Assembly: GCF_002211105.1 (NCBI RefSeq)
Contig: NZ_JPUA01000037.1
Span: forward strand, 62,001 to 126,000
Direction: 5' to 3'
DNA length: 64,000 nt
Origin: Halomonas campaniensis
GTDB taxonomy: Bacteria; Pseudomonadota; Gammaproteobacteria; Pseudomonadales; Halomonadaceae
Shown here in pieces: positions 38,658-48,071 of the stretch. The notes beneath the pieces were generated by a model that saw only the letters and a program-made list of their open reading frames with translations, was not told where the DNA came from and made no database searches. Numbering within the stretch: position 1 is the first letter of the stretch; the number at the start of each line of letters is the position of its first letter. The translations under genes and the position numbers were made by a program.

Positions 38658-39479
38658 TTAACGCAACATCTCTAGCTGGGCACTGAACGCAAGCTGTGCT
38701 TGTCGTACTTGGCGCACATCGCTTTCCAGCGAATTCAGGCGTTGAGTCCACTGTTGCTCCAGTTCTTCCAGGGCTGCCTGATCTGCCGGGGCTTCGACCG
38801 CTGCAACGGACGTTTCCAATTCATCAAAGCGATCCTCAATTGCAGCTCTCTGGGCTGACAACTGCTCTTCCCAAGCAGTGGTCACGCTATTGAGTTGGCT
38901 ATCCAGTTCCTCGATCCGCTGTTCGGTCAATTGCTCCAGATGGGAGACCTCTGCAACGAGATTTTGACGACCCGATGCCCCCGTTTGTTCCAAGGCGTCA
39001 AGCGATTCTCGCACCGCCATCAATTGGCTGTCGCGCAATTCGGCTTGCTCCCTAAGCTGAGACAGCTGCTGCATCAGCGTGTTGATCGAGTCGCTTGAGA
39101 CCGTGTCCTCACTAGTGGTGAGGAAACCGTATAACTCTTCCCGGGTGGCTGCCAACGAGGTGGCAAGCTGCTCCTGCTCTTGGAAGAGTGTCGACATCTG
39201 AGCTTGTACAAAGGTTATCGTATCTTGTACATCTGTGTCATCCGAATCCAACCGAGCATGCACATTAGAGACCTCCCCACTCACCCGGTGAATCTCATCC
39301 AGCAGTCGTTCACGTTCGTACCACAGTCCAACTGCCGCCGCGCCCAATAGCGCAATGATCAGCAGCAAACATAGCCATAACGGCCATATTGTCGGCCCTT
39401 TTCGATGGCGTAGATGTTGCGCCGTCAAGCTTTGATCCACATCGGGCACAATACGAGAGGATGCGGTAGCGTCTGGCAT
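38658..39479 (-). CDS. Membrane-anchored coiled-coil protein of unknown function
   Basis: Protein of 273 residues not matched to a named family. Residues 1-32 are cytoplasmic and polar; a single hydrophobic helix at about 33-52 (WLCLLLIIALLGAAAVGLW) is followed by a long periplasmic E/Q/L-rich coiled coil (about 55-270) with heptad spacing and no cysteines or catalytic motif. Architecture is reminiscent of HemX- or RmuC-like tethers. It starts 9 bases after the UDP-glucose-dehydrogenase-like gene stop, so it is probably in an operon with it and galU, while tamA follows after 104 bases. Confidence 0.7.
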   Translation of the reverse strand: MPDATASSRIVPDVDQSLTAQHLRHRKGPTIWPLWLCLLLIIALLGAAAVGLWYERERLLDEIHRVSGEVSNVHARLDSDDTDVQDTITFVQAQMSTLFQEQEQLATSLAATREELYGFLTTSEDTVSSDSINTLMQQLSQLREQAELRDSQLMAVRESLDALEQTGASGRQNLVAEVSHLEQLTEQRIEELDSQLNSVTTAWEEQLSAQRAAIEDRFDELETSVAAVEAPADQAALEELEQQWTQRLNSLESDVRQVRQAQLAFSAQLEMLR

Positions 39480-39488
39480 GACATTTCC

Positions 39489-40781
39489 TCAAAGAGTCTT
39501 CGGGTCGGCACGGCGGCCAATACCTCGGTACATTAATCCACAGCTGGCAACAAACTCAGGATCGTAAATATTGCGCCCATCCAATACGAGTTTAGCGTTT
39601 AATAGCGAGCCGAGTCGGTGCCAGTCAGGGTTCCAATACGTTTTCCATTCGGTCACCAGCATCAGGGCATCGGCCCCCTCACAGGCCTGATAGGGGTCAT
39701 GGGTATAAGTCACCAGGTCGTCACGCTCGCCTACCAAAGCGCGCAGAGCAGGCACCGCCGCTGGGTCGTGAAGCTGAACGTTAACCCCCTGCGCCCACAG
39801 CGCTTCAAGCAGCGTTAATACCGGAGCATGGTCAATACGCGCAGTGCCGGGTTTAAACGCGGCGCCCCAAATCGCCACTGTTTTACCCGCCATCTCGCCA
39901 GCAAAGTGAGCCCATAACTTGCGGAACAGGGTCTCTTTCTTCTGCTCGTTGATATCCATCACCTGCTCAAGCAGCGCTGAATAACGGCCACTTTGTAGCT
40001 GAACATCGGCCAGGCGAATCAAATCCCGTGAGAAGTTAGGCCCGCCAAACCCACACCCGGGGTACAGGTATTCAAAACCAATACGCGAGTCGGCGCCCAT
40101 CCCCTGCCGGACATGCTCCACATCCACCCCCAGAGTATCAGCCAAGCCCGCAATTTCATTCATATAACTGATGCGCGTAGCGAGCATGCCGTTAATCGCC
40201 AGCTTAGTGAGCTCCGCCGCGCGGCGCGGCATACACTGGAAGACCTCGCTGCGGCGATTAAAGGCGCGTAATAGCTCCCTGGTTACCTGTTCGCCGGTGG
40301 CATCATCACACCCCAGCAGTCGCCTGGAGGGACGGGTAAACGAGTCCCACGCCCGGCCCTCTTCCAGCGTATCAGGGAGTGCCACGCTAGTGTGCTGGGT
40401 GCCCATCAACGCATGTAGACGCTCGGTCTCACCGACGGGAAACGTTGAGTTATTGATAAGCACAATGCCCTGCTGATCAGCCAGTAGCGAATCTTCAACA
40501 AGCGTACTGGCGGAATTGCGCTGTGCGGGCGATAACGCCAGCCAGATCACTTCAGGAATGATCGCATCCTTAAGCTGATCAATGACCTGCAGAGTCCCTT
40601 CCGCCAACCCCTGTTCAAGGTGCGCCATTAGTTGAGGTTCGCTACGTAGCCAATCCACCTGAGAAAGCACTGACCAGGGCGCATCGGAATGAGGTAACCA
40701 CTGCACCTGATGGCCCACCCAGGCTAACGCAGCGGCTGCCGTCGCGGCGCTTAATTCGCTACCGTAAAGTAACACCCTCAT
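39489..40781 (-). CDS. UDP-glucose dehydrogenase-like protein lacking the catalytic Cys
   Basis: Protein of 430 residues with the whole UDP-glucose/GDP-mannose dehydrogenase fold: Rossmann N terminus, central helix (TKLAINGMLATRISYMNEIA) and C-terminal UDP-binding domain (TVAIWGAAFKPGT). Key residues differ. The motif normally GFGGSCFPKD reads GFGGPNFSRD, so Asn249 replaces the nucleophilic Cys (a Cys243 lies six residues earlier). The NAD loop GxGxxG reads GSELSA. The C-terminal TDDxREAP reads TARIDHAP, losing the conserved Arg. It is therefore probably not an ordinary UDP-glucose 6-dehydrogenase. It follows galU by 3 bases, suggesting a role with UDP-glucose, perhaps regulatory. Confidence 0.8.
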   Translation of the reverse strand: MRVLLYGSELSAATAAAALAWVGHQVQWLPHSDAPWSVLSQVDWLRSEPQLMAHLEQGLAEGTLQVIDQLKDAIIPEVIWLALSPAQRNSASTLVEDSLLADQQGIVLINNSTFPVGETERLHALMGTQHTSVALPDTLEEGRAWDSFTRPSRRLLGCDDATGEQVTRELLRAFNRRSEVFQCMPRRAAELTKLAINGMLATRISYMNEIAGLADTLGVDVEHVRQGMGADSRIGFEYLYPGCGFGGPNFSRDLIRLADVQLQSGRYSALLEQVMDINEQKKETLFRKLWAHFAGEMAGKTVAIWGAAFKPGTARIDHAPVLTLLEALWAQGVNVQLHDPAAVPALRALVGERDDLVTYTHDPYQACEGADALMLVTEWKTYWNPDWHRLGSLLNAKLVLDGRNIYDPEFVASCGLMYRGIGRRADPKTL

Positions 40782-40784
40782 GGG

Positions 40785-41675
40785 TTACTCTCCTTGGTGG
40801 TAACGTGACAGCAAGGCTTTGAAGCCCTCGCCAAACTCAGGATGCCGACGCGCATAGGCAAGGGTGGCTTCAAGATATCCCAGCGGCTGACCGCAATCGT
40901 AGGTAGTGCCCTGCATGCGATAGGCCTGGACGCCCGACTGTTCGCGTAGCGTTTCAAGCGCATCGGTTAGCTGGATTTCACCACCGGCACCGGGCTTAGT
41001 GGCTGCTAAAATAGGGAAAATATGGCCCGGCAGCGCATAACGGCCAATCACCGCTAAATTTGAGGGCGCTGCATCACGCTTTGGCTTCTCCACCATACCC
41101 ACCAGATCTGCCGATTGATTAGGCGCGGGCACATCACCGGCAGGCGCCACGATGCCATACTTTTCGACGTGTTCCCAAGCCACCTCTTCCACCATCAGTT
41201 GCGCTGTTTGCTGCTGATCATAGGCTGCCAACATGCCCGCCAAGTCGGTCGCTGGGTTGGCACTATTATCGACCAGCACGTCGGGCAGCAGCACGGCAAA
41301 AGGTTCGTTGTCGCCAATGATCGGGCGAGCGCAGAGCACCGCATGGCCCAGCCCTAACGGTACTCCCTGGCGAATGCTGATGATGCTGACATTATCTGGC
41401 ACCAGGTTGCGCAACATCTCCAAAAGTTCGTGTTTACCTTTTGCTTCCAGGCTGGCTTCCAGCTCGGCGTGGGTGTCAAAGTGGTTTTCGATCGCGCTTT
41501 TATTACTACTGGTGACCAGTACAATTTCGCGAATCCCCGCGGCTATCGCTTCTTCAACGACATATTGAATGACTGGTCTATCGACAATCGTAATCATCTC
41601 CTTTGGAATAGCCTTCGAAGCCGGCAAGCAGCGGGTGCCAAACCCAGCGACAGGAAGTACGGCCTTGCGAATCAT
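40785..41675 (-). CDS. galU: UTP--glucose-1-phosphate uridylyltransferase
   Basis: GalU, 296 residues, makes UDP-glucose from UTP and glucose 1-phosphate, feeding envelope polysaccharides and glycolipids. Nucleotide loop PVAGFGTRCLPASKAIPKEM, then VDRPVIQYVVEEA, LPDVLVD (metal Asp), VGMVEKPK and GEIQLTDAL are all in place. It is first in a unit with the dehydrogenase-like gene and the coiled-coil gene, and is divergent from ubiG with 170 bases between. Confidence 0.97.
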   Translation of the reverse strand: MIRKAVLPVAGFGTRCLPASKAIPKEMITIVDRPVIQYVVEEAIAAGIREIVLVTSSNKSAIENHFDTHAELEASLEAKGKHELLEMLRNLVPDNVSIISIRQGVPLGLGHAVLCARPIIGDNEPFAVLLPDVLVDNSANPATDLAGMLAAYDQQQTAQLMVEEVAWEHVEKYGIVAPAGDVPAPNQSADLVGMVEKPKRDAAPSNLAVIGRYALPGHIFPILAATKPGAGGEIQLTDALETLREQSGVQAYRMQGTTYDCGQPLGYLEATLAYARRHPEFGEGFKALLSRYHQGE

Positions 41676-41845
41676 AGAGAGGTCCTTTTCATGCGTTCCG
41701 ACACAGGAGTGGTTAGAATGTCCATAATACTGAAGGCGTGGATGGATGCCACCTCGCCAATGGACGATAACCAGTGCAAATAGATTATAACCAGTGATTA
41801 AGCGTCAATGATTGCTTAATGCTCAATGACAATGGGAGTCACAAC

Positions 41846-42589
41846 ATGCAAGCGACACCACAGGATAGCACTGCTGGTCACTATCAAGGCAACGTCGATG
41901 CAGGCGAAGTCGCTAAATTTGAAGCACTCGCCAGCCGCTGGTGGGATCCGCAAGGTGAATTTAAACCGCTCCACGAAATTAATCCCCTGCGCCTCGACTT
42001 TATTGATGCGCGAGCGGGACTGGCGGGTAAAAAAGTGCTGGATGTAGGTTGTGGCGGTGGCATTTTAAGTGAGTCCATGGCCAACCGCGGGGCTAAAGTG
42101 ACGGGCATTGACCTGGGTGAAGCGCCATTAGCCGTCGCCAGATTGCATGCGGAAGAGCGCGGCGTTGAGATTGATTACCAACACATCAGCGTGGAGGCTA
42201 TGGCAGCTCAAAAACCGGGGTTTTACGATGCAGTGACCTGCATGGAGATGCTTGAGCATGTCCCCGACCCGGCATCCGTCATTCGCGCCTGTAGCGCCCT
42301 GGTTCGTCCAGGTGGCTTTGTATTTTTCTCTACCCTGAACCGCACCGCCAAATCTTACGCGTTTGCCATTTTGGGCGCTGAGTACGTGCTTAGACTGCTC
42401 CCCCGGGGCACGCATAACTATGCGAAATTTATTCGCCCTTCAGAAATGGCAGCCTGGTCTCGAGACAGTGGTTTAGAAGTACGTGAACAGACAGGCCTGA
42501 CCTACAATCCGCTAACCCGCCACTATCGTCTGGTCAGCCATGATGTTTCGGTCAATTACATGATGTACTGCCGTAAGGTAAGCGACTAA
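41846..42589 (+). CDS. ubiG: Ubiquinone biosynthesis O-methyltransferase UbiG
   Basis: SAM-dependent methyltransferase of 247 residues catalysing both O-methylations of ubiquinone synthesis. SAM motif [17 protein letters not shown], post-motifs [15 protein letters not shown] and [13 protein letters not shown]; opening [19 protein letters not shown] is diagnostic. ATG 41846 has GGGAG upstream and was preferred to an in-frame ATG 27 bases earlier. mupP starts directly at the base after its stop codon. Confidence 0.96.
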   Translation: MQATPQDSTAGHYQGNVDAGEVAKFEALASRWWDPQGEFKPLHEINPLRLDFIDARAGLAGKKVLDVGCGGGILSESMANRGAKVTGIDLGEAPLAVARLHAEERGVEIDYQHISVEAMAAQKPGFYDAVTCMEMLEHVPDPASVIRACSALVRPGGFVFFSTLNRTAKSYAFAILGAEYVLRLLPRGTHNYAKFIRPSEMAAWSRDSGLEVREQTGLTYNPLTRHYRLVSHDVSVNYMMYCRKVSD

Positions 42590-43258
42590 ATGCCGATGCA
42601 TGCGCCTCAAGCCATACTCTTTGATCTAGACGGCACCCTGGTCGATACCGCGCCAGATTTAGCCCAAGCAACGAACACGCTACGCATTCACCATGGCTTA
42701 GACCCACTCCCCTTTGACGTGATTCGCCGACAGGTCTCTAACGGCGGGAGTGCGCTGGTTACATTGGCCCTTGGGTTAGAAGCCACCTCGGATGGGCATA
42801 CTCAGGCACGCCAATTTCTGCTCGATACCTATGAGCAGGCTGTCGCTGTACACAGCCGGGTTTTCTCGCCACTCGATGTATGGTTGAAAGAGTGGCATGG
42901 CGATCAACGCCCCTGGGGGATTGTGACCAATAAGCCGCGCCGCTACACCCTCCCTCTGCTGGAAGCCTTGGCGCTTCAGCCAGGCGCCCTGCTTTGTGCG
43001 GATGACCTAAGTGTAAAAAAACCAGCGCCTGAGCCACTTTGGGAGGCTGCCCGACGGCTAGGCGTTGAGCCTGAACAGTGTTGGTATATCGGCGATCACG
43101 CCCGAGACATTGAGGCTGCCGTCGCTGCGGGGATGACGGCCGTGGCCGTTGGCTACGGCTATATCAGCGAAGAGGATGACTACCAGCAGTGGCCTGCTGA
43201 TTTGTGGTTTGGTGAGTGTGACGCGCTGGTCGATGCCCTGAACGGTTTCAAACGCTAG
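42590..43258 (+). CDS. mupP: HAD phosphatase, probably MupP (N-acetylmuramate 6-phosphate phosphatase)
   Basis: HAD-superfamily phosphatase of 222 residues with motif I LFDLDGTLVDTAPD, motif II-like GIVTNKP, motif III lysine KKPAPEP, and motif IV GDHARDIEAA. It would be called phosphoglycolate phosphatase (Gph) by homology, but the order ubiG-mupP(-yciK) is that of Pseudomonas MupP, which dephosphorylates MurNAc-6-phosphate in the peptidoglycan recycling bypass. The function is inferred from that order. It is abutted to ubiG without a gap. Confidence 0.85.
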   Translation: MPMHAPQAILFDLDGTLVDTAPDLAQATNTLRIHHGLDPLPFDVIRRQVSNGGSALVTLALGLEATSDGHTQARQFLLDTYEQAVAVHSRVFSPLDVWLKEWHGDQRPWGIVTNKPRRYTLPLLEALALQPGALLCADDLSVKKPAPEPLWEAARRLGVEPEQCWYIGDHARDIEAAVAAGMTAVAVGYGYISEEDDYQQWPADLWFGECDALVDALNGFKR

Positions 43259-43269
43259 CGATAACTTCA

Positions 43270-43321
43270 AGCGCTTGATTACCGAGGGCATCGACTCTTA
43301 TAAGGCCTGCAATCAAGCGCT
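43270..43321. repeat. Widely spaced 11-bp inverted repeat
   Basis: AGCGCTTGATT (43270-43280) and AATCAAGCGCT (43311-43321) flank a 30-base loop in the gap between convergent mupP and yciK; the right arm covers part of the yciK stop codon. A long stem-loop terminator without T-run is possible, but no function is established. Confidence 0.55.
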
Positions 43322-44081
43322 ATACCCGGGGCGGCTGGGCATCAATTTTTTGGCCGCTGGTGCCTGCACTGTCTGGCCCCATAAGCCACAAGTAGGTCGG
43401 CATAATGTCTTCTGGTGCGCGAAGTGTGAAAGGATCTTCACCGGGAAACGCAGTACGGCGCATTTGGGTGCGTGTCGCTCCCGGATTGAGCGAATTAACC
43501 CGGATGTTGGTCTGATTATCCAACTCGTCGGCCAGCACCTCTACAAAACCTTCAGTGGCAAACTTAGATACGGAGTAAGCACCCCAATAGGCGCGACCTT
43601 TGCGGCCAACGCTGGAGGAGGTAAAAATAACCGACGCATCATCGGACGCCTGCAGCAGAGGCAGTAGCGCCTGGGTCATCCAGATGGGCCCATTAATATT
43701 GACCTGCATGACCTGCTGCCAAAGCTCGGGATTGTACTGCTCAAAGGGCGTGATGCGGCCTAACAGCCCAGCGTTATGCAGCAAACCGTCCAAGCGCCCA
43801 AACTCTTTATCCAACGTCTCCGCCATATCATGGAAATCTTTTAGTGTGGCGCCCTCAAAGTTAAGCGGAAAAATCGCTGGCTGTGGGCCACCGGCCGCTT
43901 CGATTTCATCATAGACACGCTCTAACTTGGCAATAGTGCGCCCCAACAGAATCACCGTAGCGCCGTGCTGGGCGTAGCTCAACGCTGCCGCACGGCCAAT
44001 GCCGTCCCCTGCGCCGGTTACCAACACGATGCGATTTTCCAATAGGTTGGGCGCTGGTTGATAGTCGATCTTGCAGCTCAT
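43320..44081 (-). CDS. yciK: YciK-family short-chain dehydrogenase
   Basis: SDR oxidoreductase of 253 residues. Cofactor loop TGAGDGIGRAAA, NAG-like LLHNAGLLG, catalytic Ser in VIFTSSSVGRKGRAYWG and Y-x-x-x-K in YSVSKFA; YciK-type start DYQPAPNLLENRIVLVTG. Substrate unknown. ATG 44081 has AGGGAA 6-7 bases upstream and fits the family start better than one 18 bases earlier. In Pseudomonas the yciK homologue follows mupP in the same direction; here it is convergent. Confidence 0.9.
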   Translation of the reverse strand: MSCKIDYQPAPNLLENRIVLVTGAGDGIGRAAALSYAQHGATVILLGRTIAKLERVYDEIEAAGGPQPAIFPLNFEGATLKDFHDMAETLDKEFGRLDGLLHNAGLLGRITPFEQYNPELWQQVMQVNINGPIWMTQALLPLLQASDDASVIFTSSSVGRKGRAYWGAYSVSKFATEGFVEVLADELDNQTNIRVNSLNPGATRTQMRRTAFPGEDPFTLRAPEDIMPTYLWLMGPDSAGTSGQKIDAQPPRV

Positions 44082-44116
44082 GCTGATTCCCTGAAGCAAA
44101 AATAGATCAAAAAATA

Positions 44117-44923
44117 TTAACTTGCTGATTGGCGTAAGAAATCGTTAGCAAGGCCTGCAGCACTACTTTGCGGATAATCATCGCGCACTTGCTCAAGCAA
44201 CTCACGGCTGCGCTCTGCTTCGCCTTTACGCGCCTTCACCAAGCCTAACTTATACATCGCATCCGGCACTTTACTGCTGCCGCTATACTCCTCGATCACG
44301 CGGCTAAACGCCTGGTCAGCGGCATCCAGCTCGCCCTCTGCCGCGTATAGCTCACCCAGCCAGTAGTGGCCATTAGCCGTTAGACTAGTATCAGGATGGT
44401 CGCTCACAAAGGCTTCAAAGGCCGCAATCGCTTCGTCAAAACGACGTGCCTGAACATGCGCAAAGGCCGCTTGATAATCGGCTTGGGCATCTTCACTCAC
44501 ATTACGGCTAGAAGGTGCATTGACAACTTCCTCGGCGGCTTCAGGTTCTACCGCTGGCGTTGCCTGCTCGATCTGGGTTGGGCCGCTGCTCATAAGGCGA
44601 TCTTCAATGTCGAGATACTGCTGCTGCGATTGGCGACGCAGCTGTTCCAACTGGTGGCGCAACTCTTCAATCTGCCCACGTAGCTGCTGGATCTCCTGCT
44701 GGTGCTCCTGCACCTGGTTAAACAGTACAAGATTGCCGCTTGACGCTTCCTGCCGCTGCGTCTGCTGGTAGAAGCTGCTGTTGGAAGTGTCAGCGGAAGA
44801 GTTAGAGAGATCTTGTACGAGCGGCTGTTGAGCGGTGGCCGTTAGGGACAATACGGACAGCGGGAGCGCAATGGCTCCCGCACCGCACAGCCTCCCAACG
44901 TAACGCTTGAGACTGTGATTCAT
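44117..44923 (-). CDS. cpoB: Tol-Pal system protein CpoB (YbgF)
   Basis: Periplasmic coordinator of peptidoglycan synthesis and outer-membrane constriction, 268 residues. A signal peptide (GAIALPLSVLSLTATAQQ), a trimerising coiled coil (about 70-100: LRGQIEELRHQLEQLRRQ) and C-terminal TPR repeats (about 148-265: DYQAAFAHVQARRFDEAIAAFEAF and two more). It ends the tol-pal cluster, separated from pal by a hairpin. Confidence 0.93.
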   Translation of the reverse strand: MNHSLKRYVGRLCGAGAIALPLSVLSLTATAQQPLVQDLSNSSADTSNSSFYQQTQRQEASSGNLVLFNQVQEHQQEIQQLRGQIEELRHQLEQLRRQSQQQYLDIEDRLMSSGPTQIEQATPAVEPEAAEEVVNAPSSRNVSEDAQADYQAAFAHVQARRFDEAIAAFEAFVSDHPDTSLTANGHYWLGELYAAEGELDAADQAFSRVIEEYSGSSKVPDAMYKLGLVKARKGEAERSRELLEQVRDDYPQSSAAGLANDFLRQSAS

Positions 44924-44943
44924 GATGACTCCGGAGACGTAAA

Positions 44944-44967
44944 CGGCGTGCGGTTAACCGCACGCCG
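44944..44967 (-). terminator. Perfect 24-bp palindrome between pal and cpoB
   Basis: Arms CGGCGTGCGG and CCGCACGCCG with loop TTAA, 36 bases after the pal stop; on the minus strand TTTACG follows. It looks like a terminator or processing stem that may lower cpoB transcription relative to pal. Confidence 0.72.
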
Positions 44968-45002
44968 GATTCATCAGTGGTTAAACACTCAATAGTTAAT
45001 GC

Positions 45003-45542
45003 TTAGTAGTTAAACACAACACGACGGTTCTGAGCGTAGGCACTGTCGTCTTGACCGTTGACGGCCGGACGCTCTTCGCCATAGCTAACCACGCTCATTT
45101 GTGAAGAAGAAACACCCTGGATGTTTAGGAAACGCTGCACGGCGTTAGCACGACGCTCACCAAGTGCCATGTTGTACTCACGGGTACCACGCTCATCCGT
45201 ATGTCCATGGAGAACCACCTGGGCATTAGGGTTGGCACGCAAATAGCGCGCATGAGCCATTACCACAGATTCGTACTCACTCTTGATCGTATCGCGATCA
45301 AAATCGAAATAGATCGTGCGTACCTCTGGAATGCGTGAATCAGCCTGCTGACCAGCACCGGAACCAGAAGTAGAGCCATACTGACTGCCTGTGCCTGTAC
45401 CCGAGGTGCTGGAACCGGTTGTGCTGCCATCCTGGCTACCGTACGAGTCACCGTCTTGGGTTCCGCCGGTGCTGGAACAGCCAGCAATTACCACGATAGA
45501 TAGCGCTGCTGCTAATGAGCGAGCCAACGGTTTAATTTGCAT
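45003..45542 (-). CDS. pal: Peptidoglycan-associated lipoprotein Pal
   Basis: Pal, 179 residues. Signal peptide SLAAALSIVVIAGC (lipobox IAGC), a Gly/Ser/Thr-rich flexible linker of about 45 residues (GSTTGSSTSGTGTGSQYG), then an OmpA-like peptidoglycan-binding domain (IYFDFDRDTIKSEY, HGHTDERGTREYNMALGERR) with diaminopimelate-binding Asp and Arg. It anchors the outer membrane to the wall and is moved by TolB. ATG 45542 has AAGGAG 7 bases ahead; an earlier in-frame start would spoil the signal peptide. Confidence 0.96.
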   Translation of the reverse strand: MQIKPLARSLAAALSIVVIAGCSSTGGTQDGDSYGSQDGSTTGSSTSGTGTGSQYGSTSGSGAGQQADSRIPEVRTIYFDFDRDTIKSEYESVVMAHARYLRANPNAQVVLHGHTDERGTREYNMALGERRANAVQRFLNIQGVSSSQMSVVSYGEERPAVNGQDDSAYAQNRRVVFNY

Positions 45543-45596
45543 AATCAGACTCCTTGCCTGAAAACTAAAAATTTCGATATCAATCAATTGATTTGA

Positions 45597-46889
45597 TCAA
45601 TTTAAGAAGGGTGACCAAGCTGGATCACGGACATCGCCTTGTGCTGATGGCAGCCTGAATGAAGAGCGGCCATCGGCAGACACAGCACTTAGTACCCCAC
45701 TATTACCCTGTTGGGTAGCGAAGATTACCATGGTCCCGTTCGGCGCAACACTAGGAGATTCATCTCTTGTTGATTCACTCAACACCACCAAGCGATCGCC
45801 ACTTAGATCCTGCCTCGCTACTTGGTAACCTCGGCTAGAGCGGTGAATCAAGAATATCTGCTCGCCATCCGGTGAATAGCGTCCGCGGGCATTGTAATTA
45901 CCGGTAAATGTCAGGCGCTGAGCCTCTCCACCACCCAGCGTGTATTGATATAGCTGTGGGCCGCCGCTGCGATCCGAAGTAAACAACAGGCTGCGCCCAT
46001 CCGGCGCCCAAGCGGGTTCCGTGTCAATGCTGTTGTTATTGGTAATGCGCTCAACGGAACGGTTGGCAACATCCATAATGTAAATTTCAGGCTGGCCATC
46101 TTTAGACAGCGACATGGCAATACGTCGCCCATCCGGTGACCACGCTGGCGCACCATTTATGCCATCGAATGAGGTAGCTTGTACGCGCTGGCCGGTGGCC
46201 ACATCCTGAATATAGATTGCCGGACGCTCAGTCTCAAAGGAGACATAGGCAAGCTTGGTACCATCAGGCGACCAAGCGGGTGACATGATCGGTTCATCTG
46301 AGGTCAACACCTGCTCACTACGTCGGCCATCGGCATCGGCAACGTACAGACCAAACTGCATATTGTCACCAATACCTTGGGCTGTGACGTAAGCAATTTT
46401 GGTGGAGAACGCACCACGGATATCGGTAATCTCTTCAAAGATTTGATCACTGATGTAGTGGGCAGCGCCACGCAGATCATTGCCCCGAACCGTTACGGTT
46501 TCACCTATCATCCGGCGCTGCCCGCTAATATCCATCAGTTCGAACTGTAGTTCGAAGCCGCCGTCAGTTTGTGCCGCCCGACCGACCACAAGGTAGCGAA
46601 CGTCGAGCGAACGCCAGGTGCCGAATTGCACATCGTCAGATTGGCTCGGCTGCTCGAACATAGCGCTACGCTCTAGAGGAGCAAAATAGCCACTGCGTTC
46701 AAGGTCATCCTGGACAATCTGGGCGACATCTTCGGGCAGGCCGTCTGAGCCAGCGAACGGCACTACCCCTATCGGCAACGCCTGATCACTGCCCCGCGTG
46801 ATCTCAATGGTTAAGTTAGCGCTAGCCACACTGCTAAAAGTGATCAGCAAGCATAATAACCAAAACTTTTTTAACACTTGAGTTTGCAT
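45597..46889 (-). CDS. tolB: Tol-Pal periplasmic protein TolB
   Basis: TolB, 430 residues. Signal peptide [17 protein letters not shown]-terminal domain ([20 protein letters not shown]) and a six-bladed beta-propeller of PD40 repeats ([53 protein letters not shown]). It docks to Pal and to TolA. The ATG shares one base with the tolA stop (TGATG), so it is translationally coupled; GGGGAG lies upstream within tolA. Confidence 0.97.
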   Translation of the reverse strand: MQTQVLKKFWLLCLLITFSSVASANLTIEITRGSDQALPIGVVPFAGSDGLPEDVAQIVQDDLERSGYFAPLERSAMFEQPSQSDDVQFGTWRSLDVRYLVVGRAAQTDGGFELQFELMDISGQRRMIGETVTVRGNDLRGAAHYISDQIFEEITDIRGAFSTKIAYVTAQGIGDNMQFGLYVADADGRRSEQVLTSDEPIMSPAWSPDGTKLAYVSFETERPAIYIQDVATGQRVQATSFDGINGAPAWSPDGRRIAMSLSKDGQPEIYIMDVANRSVERITNNNSIDTEPAWAPDGRSLLFTSDRSGGPQLYQYTLGGGEAQRLTFTGNYNARGRYSPDGEQIFLIHRSSRGYQVARQDLSGDRLVVLSESTRDESPSVAPNGTMVIFATQQGNSGVLSAVSADGRSSFRLPSAQGDVRDPAWSPFLN

Positions 46890-48058
46890 CAACGGACTCC
46901 CCCTGGGGAAAAGTTCAAAGTGATATTGCGTCGGATTTCGCGCTGTTGAGCGTCTGTTAACTGTAGTAGCTCAGAAAACGGTGCCGCTTGCTCGACCGCC
47001 TGAACAATGGATTGGTCAAAGGCATTATCGCCACTTGATGATGTTACGTTTACTAATAATACCTCCCCCGACGGCCCCAGACGCACATTAACAGAAGCCC
47101 GCATACTATCACTCGATCCAGCGGGAATTATCCAAGCTTGTTCAATAGCTCGTTTCATTATGTTACTGAAATTATTCGCCGCCTGCTCAGCTTGCTGGGC
47201 GTTGGCTGCCGCTTCTGCCTCACCGGCCAGCTGGCGTTGCATGGCCGCTTCTGCAGCTTCCGCTGCTTCGCGCTGCCGCTCGGCTTCTGCTTCACGACGC
47301 TGCTGCTCTTCGGCTTCACGCTGGCGTTGCGCTTCTGCCTCGCGCTCCCGCTGTGCCTCCTCTTGCTCTCGAAGGCGCTGCTCTTCAGCCTCGCGTTGAC
47401 GCGCGGCCTCCTCTTCTTCACGGCGCTTCTGCTCCGCCGCTTCACGCTGGCGTTCAGCTTCTTCCGCCTCACGACGCTGCTGCTCTTCAGCTTCGCGTTG
47501 ACGAGCAGCCTCTTCCTCTTCACGGCGCTGCTGCTCTGCGGCTTCCTGTTGGCGCTGTGCCTCTTCCACTTCACGCTGGCGCTGCGCGGCAGCTTCCGCT
47601 TCAGCTTCACGTTCAGCCGCTTCTGCCGCCTGTTGCTCAGCTTGAGCTGCCGCCTCTTCAGCCCGACGCTGGGCCTCAGCCTCCGCGGCCGCACGTGCTT
47701 CTTCTAACGCTTGTGCTTCAGCTTCCGCCGCCTGCTGGGCGGCCTCTTCTGCCGCTTGCTCCTCGGCGGCAGCCTGCTCTTCACTGGCTGAAGGCTCTTC
47801 CGGGGCATCAGGCTCGGTGGGTGCTTCGGCAGGCGCATTCATTGCCGCTTGCTCTTCCGTTGCCTGCTGCGCCTGGTCAGTAAAGGTTTCGGTGCTTACC
47901 AGCGTTGCCTGTACGATCGAAGAGCTATCAGGCTCTGCGTTTCGACTAGGCAGGCTAATCAAGCTAAACGCTACAATTGCCAAGTGCACACCTATCGCCA
48001 GAACAGTCGGCCACTTATAGCCGACATCTTGGGGATCGCGCGGGGATTTCAGTGCCAT
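46889..48058 (-). CDS. tolA: Cell-envelope protein TolA
   Basis: TolA, 389 residues. An N-terminal membrane helix ([19 protein letters not shown]) is followed by an A/E/Q/R-rich helical rod of about 200 residues (imperfect repeats of [17 protein letters not shown], coding 47240-47720) and a C-terminal globular domain ([35 protein letters not shown]). It spans the periplasm coupling the TolQR motor to Pal/TolB. I start at ATG 48058 with AAGGGCAAGG upstream; one at 48079 is possible but lacks a ribosome site. Confidence 0.93.
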   Translation of the reverse strand: MALKSPRDPQDVGYKWPTVLAIGVHLAIVAFSLISLPSRNAEPDSSSIVQATLVSTETFTDQAQQATEEQAAMNAPAEAPTEPDAPEEPSASEEQAAAEEQAAEEAAQQAAEAEAQALEEARAAAEAEAQRRAEEAAAQAEQQAAEAAEREAEAEAAAQRQREVEEAQRQQEAAEQQRREEEEAARQREAEEQQRREAEEAERQREAAEQKRREEEEAARQREAEEQRLREQEEAQREREAEAQRQREAEEQQRREAEAERQREAAEAAEAAMQRQLAGEAEAAANAQQAEQAANNFSNIMKRAIEQAWIIPAGSSDSMRASVNVRLGPSGEVLLVNVTSSSGDNAFDQSIVQAVEQAAPFSELLQLTDAQQREIRRNITLNFSPGGVR

Positions 48059-48071
48059 GTGCGCCTTGCCC

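Noticed and set aside
47138..47883. Open frames antisense to or out of frame with tolA (189 and 176 codons)
   Set aside because: Leu/Phe/Pro-rich reading of the repetitive tolA rod; no start site or homology.
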